DNA of 64,000 nt from Paenibacillus planticolens (GTDB taxonomy: Bacteria; Bacillota; Bacilli; Paenibacillales; NBRC-103111), in assembly GCF_013141725.1 (NCBI RefSeq), contig NZ_WHNZ01000084.1:1-64000 (forward strand), in the 5' to 3' direction. The notes under the pieces are model-generated. The model had not been told where the DNA came from, searched no databases, and was given only the letters and a program-made list of their open reading frames with translations. Below are positions 8,798-16,234 of this stretch, piece by piece; within the stretch, counting starts at the first letter, position 1, and each line of letters begins with the position of its first letter. Position numbers and translations under genes: made by a program.

Positions 8798-9559
8798 TTA
8801 CTGCGGTGCCATGCTCTTGGTGCGCAGATCGGCAATTTCGCCCTGCGCAAACGCATCCCCTTGCAGCAGCTCCAGCAGCCGCGCCGCTGTAGATTCGGGC
8901 GACTGCAGCTCGCCGCTCGTATGCAGCTCCACGAACCGGCTTTGCTGCGGGAAATCCGCTTCCGATGCAGCGCGAATTTCCCGCTGCATCCCGGTATCGA
9001 CCACCCCCGGTGCGACGGAGATCACCTCCACCGGGTAGGGCTGGTTCAACTGCTCGACGCCAATGCAGCGCGTCAGCATGTCGATCCCGGCTTTGGCGGT
9101 ACAATACGCCCCCCAGCCGGGATAGGGCTTTTTCCCCGCGCCCGAGGAGATGTGGACGACCCGCTTCATCACCGGCAGCGCCTGCGTCTGCCGGATGAAG
9201 CTGTTCGTCAGCAGCGCGGGCGCGACGAGATTGACCTGTAGGCTGCGCTGCAGGTCCTCCTGGTCAGCTCGGCCGATGAACGTCATCGGGGCGAGCTGGC
9301 CAGCGTTGTTGATCAGCGTGATCGCATCCGCTCGATCAACAAGGCCAAGGATTCGCTCCATCAGCGAATCCAGGCCGTCCGTTTGCGCCAAGTCGCAAGC
9401 ATGAAAGGTGTAAACACCTTTCATGCTTAGCGCCTCTTGGCGGAGGCTTTCGCTTTCGCTGCGCGACACGCAGTGTACCGCAGCGCCCTGCTGCAGGAGC
9501 TGCCGCGCAAGCTCGGCTCCGAGGCCTTTGGAGCCTCCCGTGATGATATAGGTTGGCAT
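8798..9559 (-). CDS. short-chain dehydrogenase (YueD/sepiapterin reductase-like)
   Basis: A 253-aa Rossmann SDR. TGGSKGLG (about 7-14) is the NADP cofactor loop, NNAG (about 85-88) and HISS then YCTAK (about 151-155) supply the Ser-Tyr-Lys catalytic set. The overall pattern resembles Bacillus YueD, described as benzil reductase ((S)-benzoin forming), and sepiapterin reductase. It likely reduces a small ketone with NADPH. It is 41 nt downstream of the YtkA-like gene on the same strand, so it may be read through from the copper operon, though nothing in it is copper-specific. The gene is markedly GC-rich compared with its neighbours. Confidence 0.8.
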   Translation of the reverse strand: MPTYIITGGSKGLGAELARQLLQQGAAVHCVSRSESESLRQEALSMKGVYTFHACDLAQTDGLDSLMERILGLVDRADAITLINNAGQLAPMTFIGRADQEDLQRSLQVNLVAPALLTNSFIRQTQALPVMKRVVHISSGAGKKPYPGWGAYCTAKAGIDMLTRCIGVEQLNQPYPVEVISVAPGVVDTGMQREIRAASEADFPQQSRFVELHTSGELQSPESTAARLLELLQGDAFAQGEIADLRTKSMAPQ

Positions 9560-9600
9560 GGAGGATGTTGGCTCCTTTTTAGATAGAAATGAGATCTCGT

Positions 9601-10404
9601 TTAAGGGACGTTAACAACGAAGGGAACCGTGAACACTTTGCCGCCGCGCTGAAACTCTCCCCAAATTTTGTAGACGCCGCTTTTTGGGAATGTCGTCATG
9701 AACTTCGCCTCCGGACCTTTGGACTTCTCATCCGTCGGATGAACATGCAAATATTGATCCGCATTGGCGTCCAGAATGACCACGTGCCCTACTGCGCCTA
9801 AATACGGCTGCAAGTCCTGGATAGGGGATTTTGTAACAGCATCCTTGAACGTATAGGTTAAATTAAGCTCCATACCCGCCATGAGATGATCGATATTTAA
9901 AGTAACCTCATTACCATCAATGGTTTTAGTCAATGTACGGTCAGGCTCAATGGCAACAGCGGAGGCCTTCTCCCCTTGCACAGTCAAGGTATGACTTTTG
10001 ACCGTTTTCTCTTTCCCGCTAGGCAGGAAATCCGCAAAAAGTCGATAGTCGCCCCCAGCCGGAAACTTCGTTGAAATCGTAAAAAGCCCATTTCCTTTAT
10101 ACTCCGGATGCAGATGGCTGTAGTAGGAAAGATCCTTGCCCACAGCGATAAGATGCATCTTTTTCTCATGATTCAGGTCAAAATCGTTGACTGGCTTACC
10201 ATTCATATCTTGGATTTGAATTGTAACCGTCGTCTCTTCTTTGGACTTCGCCGGTGATGCGGCCACCTGGAAGATCGCCTGAACTTGCTCCGCGCTCCCC
10301 GCCTCATGGCCCCCACCGTGCACAGAGTGATCCGTAGTCTGCGATTTCCCGCACCCGCTTAGAAAAAGCGCCAATGACAACACGATCAGTCCGCTGAATC
10401 TCAT
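9601..10404 (-). CDS. YtkA/FixH-like copper-associated lipoprotein
   Basis: A 267-aa lipoprotein: residues 1-18 are a type II signal peptide with lipobox LSGC (Cys about 18), followed by a His-rich linker (DHSVHGGGHEAG). Two immunoglobulin-like YtkA domains appear (about 45-130 and 145-265), the second with HVHPTDEKSKGPE. YtkA-like proteins occur with copper chaperones and cytochrome oxidase maturation. It overlaps copZ by 4 nt (ATGA), so it is translationally coupled into csoR-copZ. Role inferred: extracytoplasmic copper binding or delivery. The His and Met pattern supports metal contact but no biochemical function can be asserted. Confidence 0.8.
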   Translation of the reverse strand: MRFSGLIVLSLALFLSGCGKSQTTDHSVHGGGHEAGSAEQVQAIFQVAASPAKSKEETTVTIQIQDMNGKPVNDFDLNHEKKMHLIAVGKDLSYYSHLHPEYKGNGLFTISTKFPAGGDYRLFADFLPSGKEKTVKSHTLTVQGEKASAVAIEPDRTLTKTIDGNEVTLNIDHLMAGMELNLTYTFKDAVTKSPIQDLQPYLGAVGHVVILDANADQYLHVHPTDEKSKGPEAKFMTTFPKSGVYKIWGEFQRGGKVFTVPFVVNVP

Positions 10405-10604
10405 TGCACTACATCATACCCTTGCTCTTCGATGGCTTCTTTGATCGCATCAACCGTCAACTTGCTCTCATCGTATTCCACTTCCACCATTTTGCCGGCT
10501 AAGTTTACTTTCCCTACAGCACCAAGTTCTTTCATTGCTTTCTCGACCGTATTCACACAGTGATTACAGGACATTCCTTCTACTTTTAAAATAATGCTGG
10601 ACAT
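10401..10604 (-). CDS. copZ: copper chaperone CopZ
   Basis: A 67-aa heavy-metal-associated (HMA) domain with GMSCNHC at residues 10-16, which binds Cu(I) through the two cysteines, and the usual beta-alpha-beta-beta-alpha-beta length. CopZ carries Cu(I) to CopA and to the CsoR repressor. It lies 28 nt after csoR and overlaps the lipoprotein gene by 4 nt. Confidence 0.95.
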   Translation of the reverse strand: MSSIILKVEGMSCNHCVNTVEKAMKELGAVGKVNLAGKMVEVEYDESKLTVDAIKEAIEEQGYDVVQ

Positions 10605-10632
10605 TTGCTTTCACTCCTTTAGTTTAGTTTCG

Positions 10633-10962
10633 TTATTTCATTAGGGTGTTCATCGTTTTAAGCAGTTCATCGACAACATCCATGTCGCCTTCCTGAATGC
10701 GTTCGACGACACAGCTTTTGAGATGGCCGGCGAGCAGCAGTTTCCCAACGCCATTGAGCGCCGATTGAATCGCGGCAATTTGATGCAGTACGTCATCGCA
10801 GTACGTATCCTTCTCGATCAAACCTTTGACCCCGCGAACTTGACCTTCGATGCGGTTCAGCCGTTTGGTTAAATCCGCTTTGAGCTTATCGGAATGATGA
10901 CTTTTCCGCTCCTGTCCATCCAAGCTGCAATGGTTAACTTCCGTGTCCAATTCCTTGTTCAT
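10633..10962 (-). CDS. csoR: copper-sensing repressor CsoR
   Basis: A 109-aa all-helical CsoR/RcnR-family repressor. The Cu(I) ligand set is complete: C55 in TYCDDV, H80 and C84 in AGHLKSC, the W-X-Y set of true CsoR. The positively charged helix LTKRLNRIEGQVRGVKG contacts DNA. An N-terminal extension of about 20 residues with extra His/Cys (NHCSLDG, SHHSDK) precedes the core. Apo-CsoR represses; Cu(I) releases it. A GC-rich CsoR-type operator lies in its own promoter (10996-11023) and an equivalent one upstream of copA. Confidence 0.95.
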   Translation of the reverse strand: MNKELDTEVNHCSLDGQERKSHHSDKLKADLTKRLNRIEGQVRGVKGLIEKDTYCDDVLHQIAAIQSALNGVGKLLLAGHLKSCVVERIQEGDMDVVDELLKTMNTLMK

Positions 10963-10995
10963 TGGGCTATCTCCTTTGAGGGCTATTTACTATTT

Positions 10996-11023
10996 ATCAT
11001 ACCCCCATCCCGTATATTGTCAA
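10996..11023 (-). promoter_or_regulatory. csoR operon promoter with CsoR operator
   Basis: Minus strand: -35 TTGACA (11018-11023), 16-nt spacer, -10 TATGAT (10996-11001). The spacer is ATA.CGGGATGGGGGT, a G-tract operator of CsoR type overlapping the -10. Spacing and base pattern match the copA promoter exactly. Confidence 0.85.
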
Positions 11024-11043
11024 TCTTTTGGATTGTACATCTG

Positions 11044-13284
11044 TTAAAGTTTAACCTTTTGCAACCTAAGCGCATTCAGCACGACAGAGACTGAGCTTAG
11101 CGCCATTGCGGCTCCCGCTACCCAAGGTTCAAGCAAGCCCATAGCGGCGATTGGAATGCCAATCGTGTTGTAACCGAGCGCCCAGAACAAATTTTGCTTA
11201 ATATTCCGCATTGTCCGTCTGCTCATTTCAATGGCGTCGGAAATGGAGGTCAGATCGCCGCGCATCAGCGTCACATCCGCAGCCTCCATGGCTACATCGC
11301 TTCCTGTCCCCATCGCCATGCCGGTATCCGCCATCGCTAAAGCAGGCGCATCATTGATGCCATCGCCGACCATCGCGACACGGAAACCTTTCGCCTGCAG
11401 CTTTTTGACCTCGGCGGCTTTCCCTTCCGGCAAAATCTCCGCCAGCACCTGCTTGATACCGGCTTGCTGGGCAATCGCATTTGCCGTACGCGCATTGTCG
11501 CCGGTGATCATTATCACTTGAATGCCCATTGCCTCCAAGCGGGATACCGCCGCCTGCGACGTTTCTTTGATCGTATCGGCTACCGCTACAAAACCGGCAT
11601 ACGCGCCGTCAATAGCTGCCAGCATGACTGTTTTGCCGTCGCGTTCTAAGCGTTCCATATCCGGCAGCGCACTGGCGATATCGATTCCTTGCTCGGTCAG
11701 CAGTCTTCGGGTTCCGATGAGTATCTGACTGCCTTCCACCTGAGCTTCCAGACCAAAGCCCGGAATAGCCTTAAAGGCGGCAGCGTCCGGCAAAGAAGGA
11801 ATCGACGGCAGAATGTCTTGCACAATCGCTTCGGCGAGCGGATGCTCCGAATTGCGTTCTGCCCCTCCGATCAAGCGGAGGAAGGTCTGTTTATCCATAT
11901 GCGTTTGGACATCTGTAAGCTGAGGTTTCCCTTGCGTCACTGTCCCCGTCTTATCCAACACCACCACATCGATGTGATGGGCTGCCTCCAAATGTTCACC
12001 GCCTTTGAACAGAACGCCTAGTTCCGCAGCGCGGCCGGACCCGGCCATAATCGAAGTCGGCGTTGCCAAGCCAAGGGCACAAGGGCAAGCGATGACGAGA
12101 ATGGCGATCGTTTTCTGAAGTGCGCCTGCGAAATTAGCCGGGTCCAGCCAAAAGTACCATAGTACGAAGGCGATAACAGCAATCCCTACGACAATTGGGA
12201 CAAAAATCCCCGAAATCACGTCAGCCACACGCTGAATCGGCGCTTTCGACCCCTGTGCTTCCTCAACCACTCTGATGATTTGGGACAGCACCGTATCCCG
12301 GCCAACCTTGGTCGCCTGCATCCGGAGTACGCCGTTCTTATTTAGCGTTGCTCCGATCACTTTATCGCCTTCCCGTTTTTCAACCGGCAGGCTTTCACCC
12401 GTCAGCATAGACTCATCAACCGAGGAATGTCCTTGTAAAACCGCACCGTCAACCGGAATCTTCTCACCCGGCTTCACGATGACGATATCCCCCGCAACCA
12501 CTTCTTCGAGCGGGATGCTGAGCTCTTGCTCGCCGCGGATGACCCAGGCTCTTTTGGCCTGCAGGCCCATCAGAGATTTAATGGCTTCGGAGGTGCGCCC
12601 TTTGGCTAGCGCTTCGAACCATTTTCCAAGAATGACGAGTGTAATGAGAATCGCGCTAGTTTCAAAATATAGCTCCGGCGCGTGGTTATGCCCGCTTTGC
12701 CCAGCCCATTGGACCGTTACGTACAAACTGTAAAAGTACGCAGCTGAGGTTCCCAGCGAGATAAGCACATCCATATTGGCGCTTTTATTGCTGAGCGCTT
12801 TATAGGCGCCGATGTAAAATTGCCGTCCGATGATAAATTGGACCGGAGTCGCGAGCGCCAGCTGCATCCATGGATTCATGAAAATCTCCGGCAGCCAAAT
12901 CCAAGAAGTAAAAGAAAAGTGGCTGACCATCGCCCACAATAACGGAAAAGAAAGAATCGCTGAAATCCATAGCTTATGCTTATGCTTCTGTATTTCTTTT
13001 GCCCGATGCTGGCCTGTTGCGGCCTGTTCTTGTTTGCGTGCCGCTTCGTATCCCAGCTTTGCTACGCGCGCTTGCATATCGTCCGGCGTTACCTCGGAAG
13101 GCTGGTACACGATCCGTGCCGTTTCCATGGCTAGATTGACCGAAGCCTGCGACACACCGGGCATTTTGCTCAGCCCTTTTTCAATTCTCGTCGCGCACGC
13201 CGCGCAGGTCATACCCGTAATATCGAAATCAACCGTAGCGGTTGGTCCGCTTGCCGCCTGCTGTCCTGCAGCTTCATTGCTCAT
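11044..13284 (-). CDS. copA: copper-exporting P-type ATPase CopA
   Basis: A 746-aa P1B-ATPase exporting Cu(I) across the membrane. One N-terminal HMA domain (GMTCAAC, Cys 27 and 30), then eight TM helices with the CPC ion-binding motif at 400-402 in TM6, phosphorylation site D444 in [13 protein letters not shown] in the nucleotide domain, and [13 protein letters not shown]7 has YN and TM8 has MALSS, the Cu(I)-specific residues of P1B-1 pumps. Bacillus CopA usually has two HMA domains; this one has one. It has its own CsoR-type promoter 50 nt upstream and is transcribed separately from csoR-copZ but in the same direction. Confidence 0.96.
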   Translation of the reverse strand: MSNEAAGQQAASGPTATVDFDITGMTCAACATRIEKGLSKMPGVSQASVNLAMETARIVYQPSEVTPDDMQARVAKLGYEAARKQEQAATGQHRAKEIQKHKHKLWISAILSFPLLWAMVSHFSFTSWIWLPEIFMNPWMQLALATPVQFIIGRQFYIGAYKALSNKSANMDVLISLGTSAAYFYSLYVTVQWAGQSGHNHAPELYFETSAILITLVILGKWFEALAKGRTSEAIKSLMGLQAKRAWVIRGEQELSIPLEEVVAGDIVIVKPGEKIPVDGAVLQGHSSVDESMLTGESLPVEKREGDKVIGATLNKNGVLRMQATKVGRDTVLSQIIRVVEEAQGSKAPIQRVADVISGIFVPIVVGIAVIAFVLWYFWLDPANFAGALQKTIAILVIACPCALGLATPTSIMAGSGRAAELGVLFKGGEHLEAAHHIDVVVLDKTGTVTQGKPQLTDVQTHMDKQTFLRLIGGAERNSEHPLAEAIVQDILPSIPSLPDAAAFKAIPGFGLEAQVEGSQILIGTRRLLTEQGIDIASALPDMERLERDGKTVMLAAIDGAYAGFVAVADTIKETSQAAVSRLEAMGIQVIMITGDNARTANAIAQQAGIKQVLAEILPEGKAAEVKKLQAKGFRVAMVGDGINDAPALAMADTGMAMGTGSDVAMEAADVTLMRGDLTSISDAIEMSRRTMRNIKQNLFWALGYNTIGIPIAAMGLLEPWVAGAAMALSSVSVVLNALRLQKVKL

Positions 13285-13335
13285 ATTATTGTCACCTCAC
13301 AGTGGATTGTTTATGTTTGCCGTTCATGTTTATAT

Positions 13336-13363
13336 AGTATACCCCCCTACCCTATATTGTCAA
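13336..13363 (-). promoter_or_regulatory. copA promoter with CsoR operator
   Basis: Minus strand: -35 TTGACA (13358-13363), 16-nt spacer, -10 TATACT (13336-13341). The spacer ATAGGGTAGGGGGG matches the G-rich operator in the csoR promoter base for base at most positions. Confidence 0.88.
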
Positions 13364-13417
13364 GTGGTACTCGAATGATTTTAAGGCATAGCATATGCAA
13401 AAAAGAGTGATGGCCTT

Positions 13418-13622
13418 CATGTGCCGTTTGATAGACTAACGGCCATGCCCTGGAATTCCATATGCCGTCCGACAGCCTAATGGCCATGCCCCGAAATTCC
13501 ATGTGCCGTCCGACAGCCTAATGGCCATGCCCCGAAATTCCATGTGCCGTCCGACAGCCTAATGGCCATGCCCCGAAATTCCATGTGCCGTCCGACAGCC
13601 TAATGGCCATGCTCTGGAATGT
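13418..13622. repeat. five tandem copies of a 41-bp repeat
   Basis: Unit starts are 13418, 13459, 13500, 13541 and 13582, exactly 41 nt apart. The three inner copies are near-identical and the first and last carry several substitutions, as in an array that homogenises from the middle. Each unit contains the palindrome ATGGCCAT and GCCGTCCGACAGCC. No ORF is conserved across it. It lies upstream of copA in a 1.4-kb region without genes. Confidence 0.95.
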
Positions 13623-13712
13623 AGCTGATGAGCGCGGGGGTCAATAAGAATGCCGATGAACATTCCGGTCGATCTTAACTTTATCGCGCGAATTGGCCTT
13701 TCACTATTTAGT

Positions 13713-13892
13713 GGGAACAATAGTCCGCTATTTGCCCTTTAAGCGTCCCTTTCTCAATTTTGAGGGAACGCCGTTCCGCTATTTTGTCGATAAAGCACGA
13801 TGTGATGGCCGATTAGGGGAAATAAAGCCCTGTAGTTCCGCCTGCAGCCTACAAGCCGCCTGTTTTGCTCAAATAGCGTCCTGTAGTTCCCC
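13713..13892. repeat. four-box dyad repeat element, locus 2
   Basis: Forward boxes at 13713-13733 and 13764-13785 (GGGAAC...CCGCTATTT), reverse boxes at 13821-13840 and 13872-13892 (AATA..G.CCTGTAGTTCC). Starts are spaced 51, 57 and 51 nt, centre about 13802. Box sequence is of the same subfamily as locus 1 but the DNA between boxes is unrelated. Confidence 0.75.
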
Positions 13893-13955
13893 TTCACATA
13901 TAAAAAGTAGGCTGAACCAAAAGTGGAATTGCGAGAGTGGAACAATATCCCGGCC

Positions 13956-14029
13956 ATTTCTATGACATATGGATATACTTCTGTGCAGTCATATTTCTAT
14001 AACTTGTGGATATCCTTCTGTGCAGTTAG
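13956..14029. repeat. two direct 37-bp repeats
   Basis: Two adjacent copies starting at 13956 and 13993, sharing ATTTCTAT, GTGGATAT-like and CTTCTGTGCAGT blocks. Non-coding, between two four-box elements. Confidence 0.7.
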
Positions 14030-14043
14030 GCTTCTGTGGTCAA

Positions 14044-14232
14044 AATAAAGGGAAAATCCCCCTCTAGTTTGACTGCAGATGCTTGCCAGATGCATTTAGC
14101 AGGAAAAACTCCCTCTATTGCGCCGATTTCGTGAGAGTTTTCCGAATCCGGTCAATATAACGGGAGCTTTGCCTTATAATATCCCTAAGAGGTCATCTTT
14201 CGAGCAATTTAGAGGGAATATTTCCAGTTATC
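14044..14232. repeat. four-box dyad repeat element, locus 3
   Basis: Boxes at 14044-14070, 14094-14120, 14154-14180 and 14206-14230, spaced 50, 60 and 52 nt. The first two share a CCCTCTA right arm; the last two show it when reverse-complemented, so the order is forward-forward-reverse-reverse. Confidence 0.65.
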
Positions 14233-14392
14233 TTCCTCCACCTTCTTCGTAACGCTTGGATTTGGAACCACCCTGTATCTACTTATGGGACAGCCTCTTA
14301 CTCGCAAACTTTCTCCACTCACCTTAACTCTCTGCTGCATCCCACATTTTCCTAGTGCCCAAAGACGTTATAAGTTAGTCTCTACTGGCTCT

Positions 14393-14576
14393 CATTGGAC
14401 GAATTCCAATGAAAACGCCCTGCAGACATGTTATTTCTTCATTTCGTTGGATGAAATCCAACAAGAGCGGCTAAAATGGCGCTAAAACCTGCCAATTTCA
14501 TCACTTCGTTGGATTTTGTCCAATGTGATTGGCATTTAAGCATCAAAAATCACATGTCGTTGGAATTCATCCAACG
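14393..14576. repeat. four-box dyad repeat element, locus 4
   Basis: Four hairpin boxes of form TTGGA-5 nt-TCCAA at 14393-14411, 14445-14462, 14507-14525 and 14558-14576, spaced 52, 62 and 51 nt and symmetric about 14485. The five loop bases read CGAAT, TGAAA in boxes 1-2 and CAAAA, TGAAT in boxes 3-4 once these are reverse-complemented, again giving forward-forward-reverse-reverse order. Confidence 0.75.
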
Positions 14577-14650
14577 AGTCTGAGTCTTCTCTGGCGCAGC
14601 TCCCCCACACCTATGTAATCGATAAATATCTCAGTGCATAATTCTCTAAA

Positions 14651-14697
14651 CAATAAAAAAACTGCCCCCAAAGTAGAATATTCTACTGGGAACAGCC
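14651..14697 (-). terminator. terminator, probably of the adenosine deaminase gene
   Basis: CTGCCCCC.AAGTAGAA pairs with TTCTACT.GGGAACAG, including a perfect 16-bp palindrome AGTAGAATATTCTACT, and on the minus strand it is followed by TTTTTTATTG. The bases after the T-run match those at 45420-45446. Confidence 0.65.
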
Positions 14698-14807
14698 TCC
14701 ATCTCGTGCCGGAGTGTCACTCCGATGCGATAGGTTATATCCTCACCTTGCTTAGCACCTTATCCAACGAATCTTAAAACACGTAATTTCGCTCCATCGA
14801 GCTGATT

Positions 14808-15860
14808 TCAATTCAACAAATTCATCCCTAAGCTGTGTATTTCAGCTTCCATCTCCTGCCGCAGCGACATTTTATCGCTTTCTTCCATAAAAGCGGCGTC
14901 TACCCCGTTCATGACAAGCTTCACAAGCTCAAGCTCAGTAAAGCCAAAACGGTCGGACAGCACGCGATATTCATTCGTGATGTTCGTTCCCGACACGCTC
15001 GGATTGTCCGTGTTAATGGTAACAAGGAGCCCTTGGTCCAAATATTCGCGTATCGGATATGCTTCCCAACCGGAGACGGCCTTCGTTTGGATATTGCTGA
15101 TCGGGCACATTTCCAGCGGAATGCGGCGGTTTTTGACCATTTCCAAAATGTCGCTGTTCTCCTTTAATCGAACACCATGCCCGATGCGTACGGCTCCGAG
15201 ATTCGTGACGGCTTCATACACATTCATCGCTCCCGCGGCTTCTCCGGCATGAATGGTGACGGGGATCCCCAGCTTGCCTGACTCTGCAAAAACCTCCCGG
15301 AACCACTCCGGCGGATAGGACGCCTCATCGCCGGCCAAATCGACGGCGACTACGCCTTTGCCAACATATTTGGCGGCCGCCCGGATCACTTCCAAGTTGC
15401 TTTCGCAGGAATGATTTCTCATGCAAATCGCAATAACGCCGGCTTTTACGCCGAAATCCCGCTGTCCGCGCTTCATCCCCTCAACCACATAATGAATGGT
15501 TTCTTCCACCGTCAACCCATTTTCCCGGTGCAGCTGCGGGGCAAAACGAACCTCCACATACTTACAATTATGCTCGGCCGATTGCTGAGCGACCTCGTAG
15601 GCAACCCGCTCTAACGCTTCACCCGATTGCAAAAAACGAGTCGTGAAATCAAATTTGCTTAGGTATTCGATGAGGCTGCCGCATTCCTCGCTTACACGCA
15701 TATGTGGAATTAATCCATCTTTATCGTACACGGGAAGATCAATGCCTTGATCCAGGGCAAGCTCCAGAATCGTTTCCGGCTTCACACTCCCATCCAAGTG
15801 CAAGTGAAGATCAACTTTAGGCAGTCTCGCGAGCCAATCATACGTTAGATTATATGCCAT
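14808..15860 (-). CDS. add: adenosine deaminase
   Basis: A 350-aa TIM-barrel amidohydrolase converting adenosine to inosine and ammonia. Zinc ligands are visible: HLHLDG (His 19 and 21), TIHAGEAAG (about 207-215) and TINTDNPSVSG with the catalytic Asp; the GHG of RIGHGVRL follows the HAGE strand as in ADA. Length is normal. It is monocistronic, with a hairpin terminator about 110 nt downstream. No purine-responsive riboswitch is seen in the 370 nt upstream. Adenine deaminase of the same fold is the main alternative. Confidence 0.92.
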   Translation of the reverse strand: MAYNLTYDWLARLPKVDLHLHLDGSVKPETILELALDQGIDLPVYDKDGLIPHMRVSEECGSLIEYLSKFDFTTRFLQSGEALERVAYEVAQQSAEHNCKYVEVRFAPQLHRENGLTVEETIHYVVEGMKRGQRDFGVKAGVIAICMRNHSCESNLEVIRAAAKYVGKGVVAVDLAGDEASYPPEWFREVFAESGKLGIPVTIHAGEAAGAMNVYEAVTNLGAVRIGHGVRLKENSDILEMVKNRRIPLEMCPISNIQTKAVSGWEAYPIREYLDQGLLVTINTDNPSVSGTNITNEYRVLSDRFGFTELELVKLVMNGVDAAFMEESDKMSLRQEMEAEIHSLGMNLLN

Positions 15861-16106
15861 ATTCTATCATTCCCTTCGTTGTTTTTTAGTTAAAAGCAAG
15901 CATTAGATGCTGTATGCCGTAAGAAAGAATTTTATTAACTTTAAAACAATGTCACTTATATGTCAATATATATAACAAATATATTTTATAATACGATATG
16001 TGTAATGTTTTATTACGCAACCGAATTTCGCGCTTATTTTTTTCAAAAAGCAGTATTGTGTAGAAAGTTAGCCATTGTCTGCATTAAATCCCTATCCCCC
16101 ACAAGG

Positions 16107-16142
16107 TATAATAAAGCCACGATGCTTTTGTAAGCGCATCCA
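16107..16142 (+). promoter_or_regulatory. -10 box and CcpA cre site upstream of rhamnogalacturonan lyase
   Basis: TATAAT at 16107-16112 has no good -35 at the right distance, suggesting an activator-dependent promoter. At 16128-16142 TTGTAAGCGCATCCA fits the 15-nt cre consensus WTGNAANCGNWNNCW at every position. Lying just downstream of the -10, it is placed to block transcription when CcpA is bound, i.e. in good carbon supply. Confidence 0.7.
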
Positions 16143-16234
16143 AAACAAAGGACAAGGAGGTCATCTTTGGTTGTGCCGACGCACCCGCGAACACGATTAA
16201 TTTCAAATCATTTGACTCCAAGGAGGTTGTAGAA

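Noticed and set aside
13418-13622. CRISPR array
   Set aside because: Repeats are contiguous 41-bp units with no unique spacers and no cas genes nearby.
14285-14485. 66-aa ORF in the repeat-rich gap
   Set aside because: It crosses repeat boxes, has no RBS and an implausible composition.
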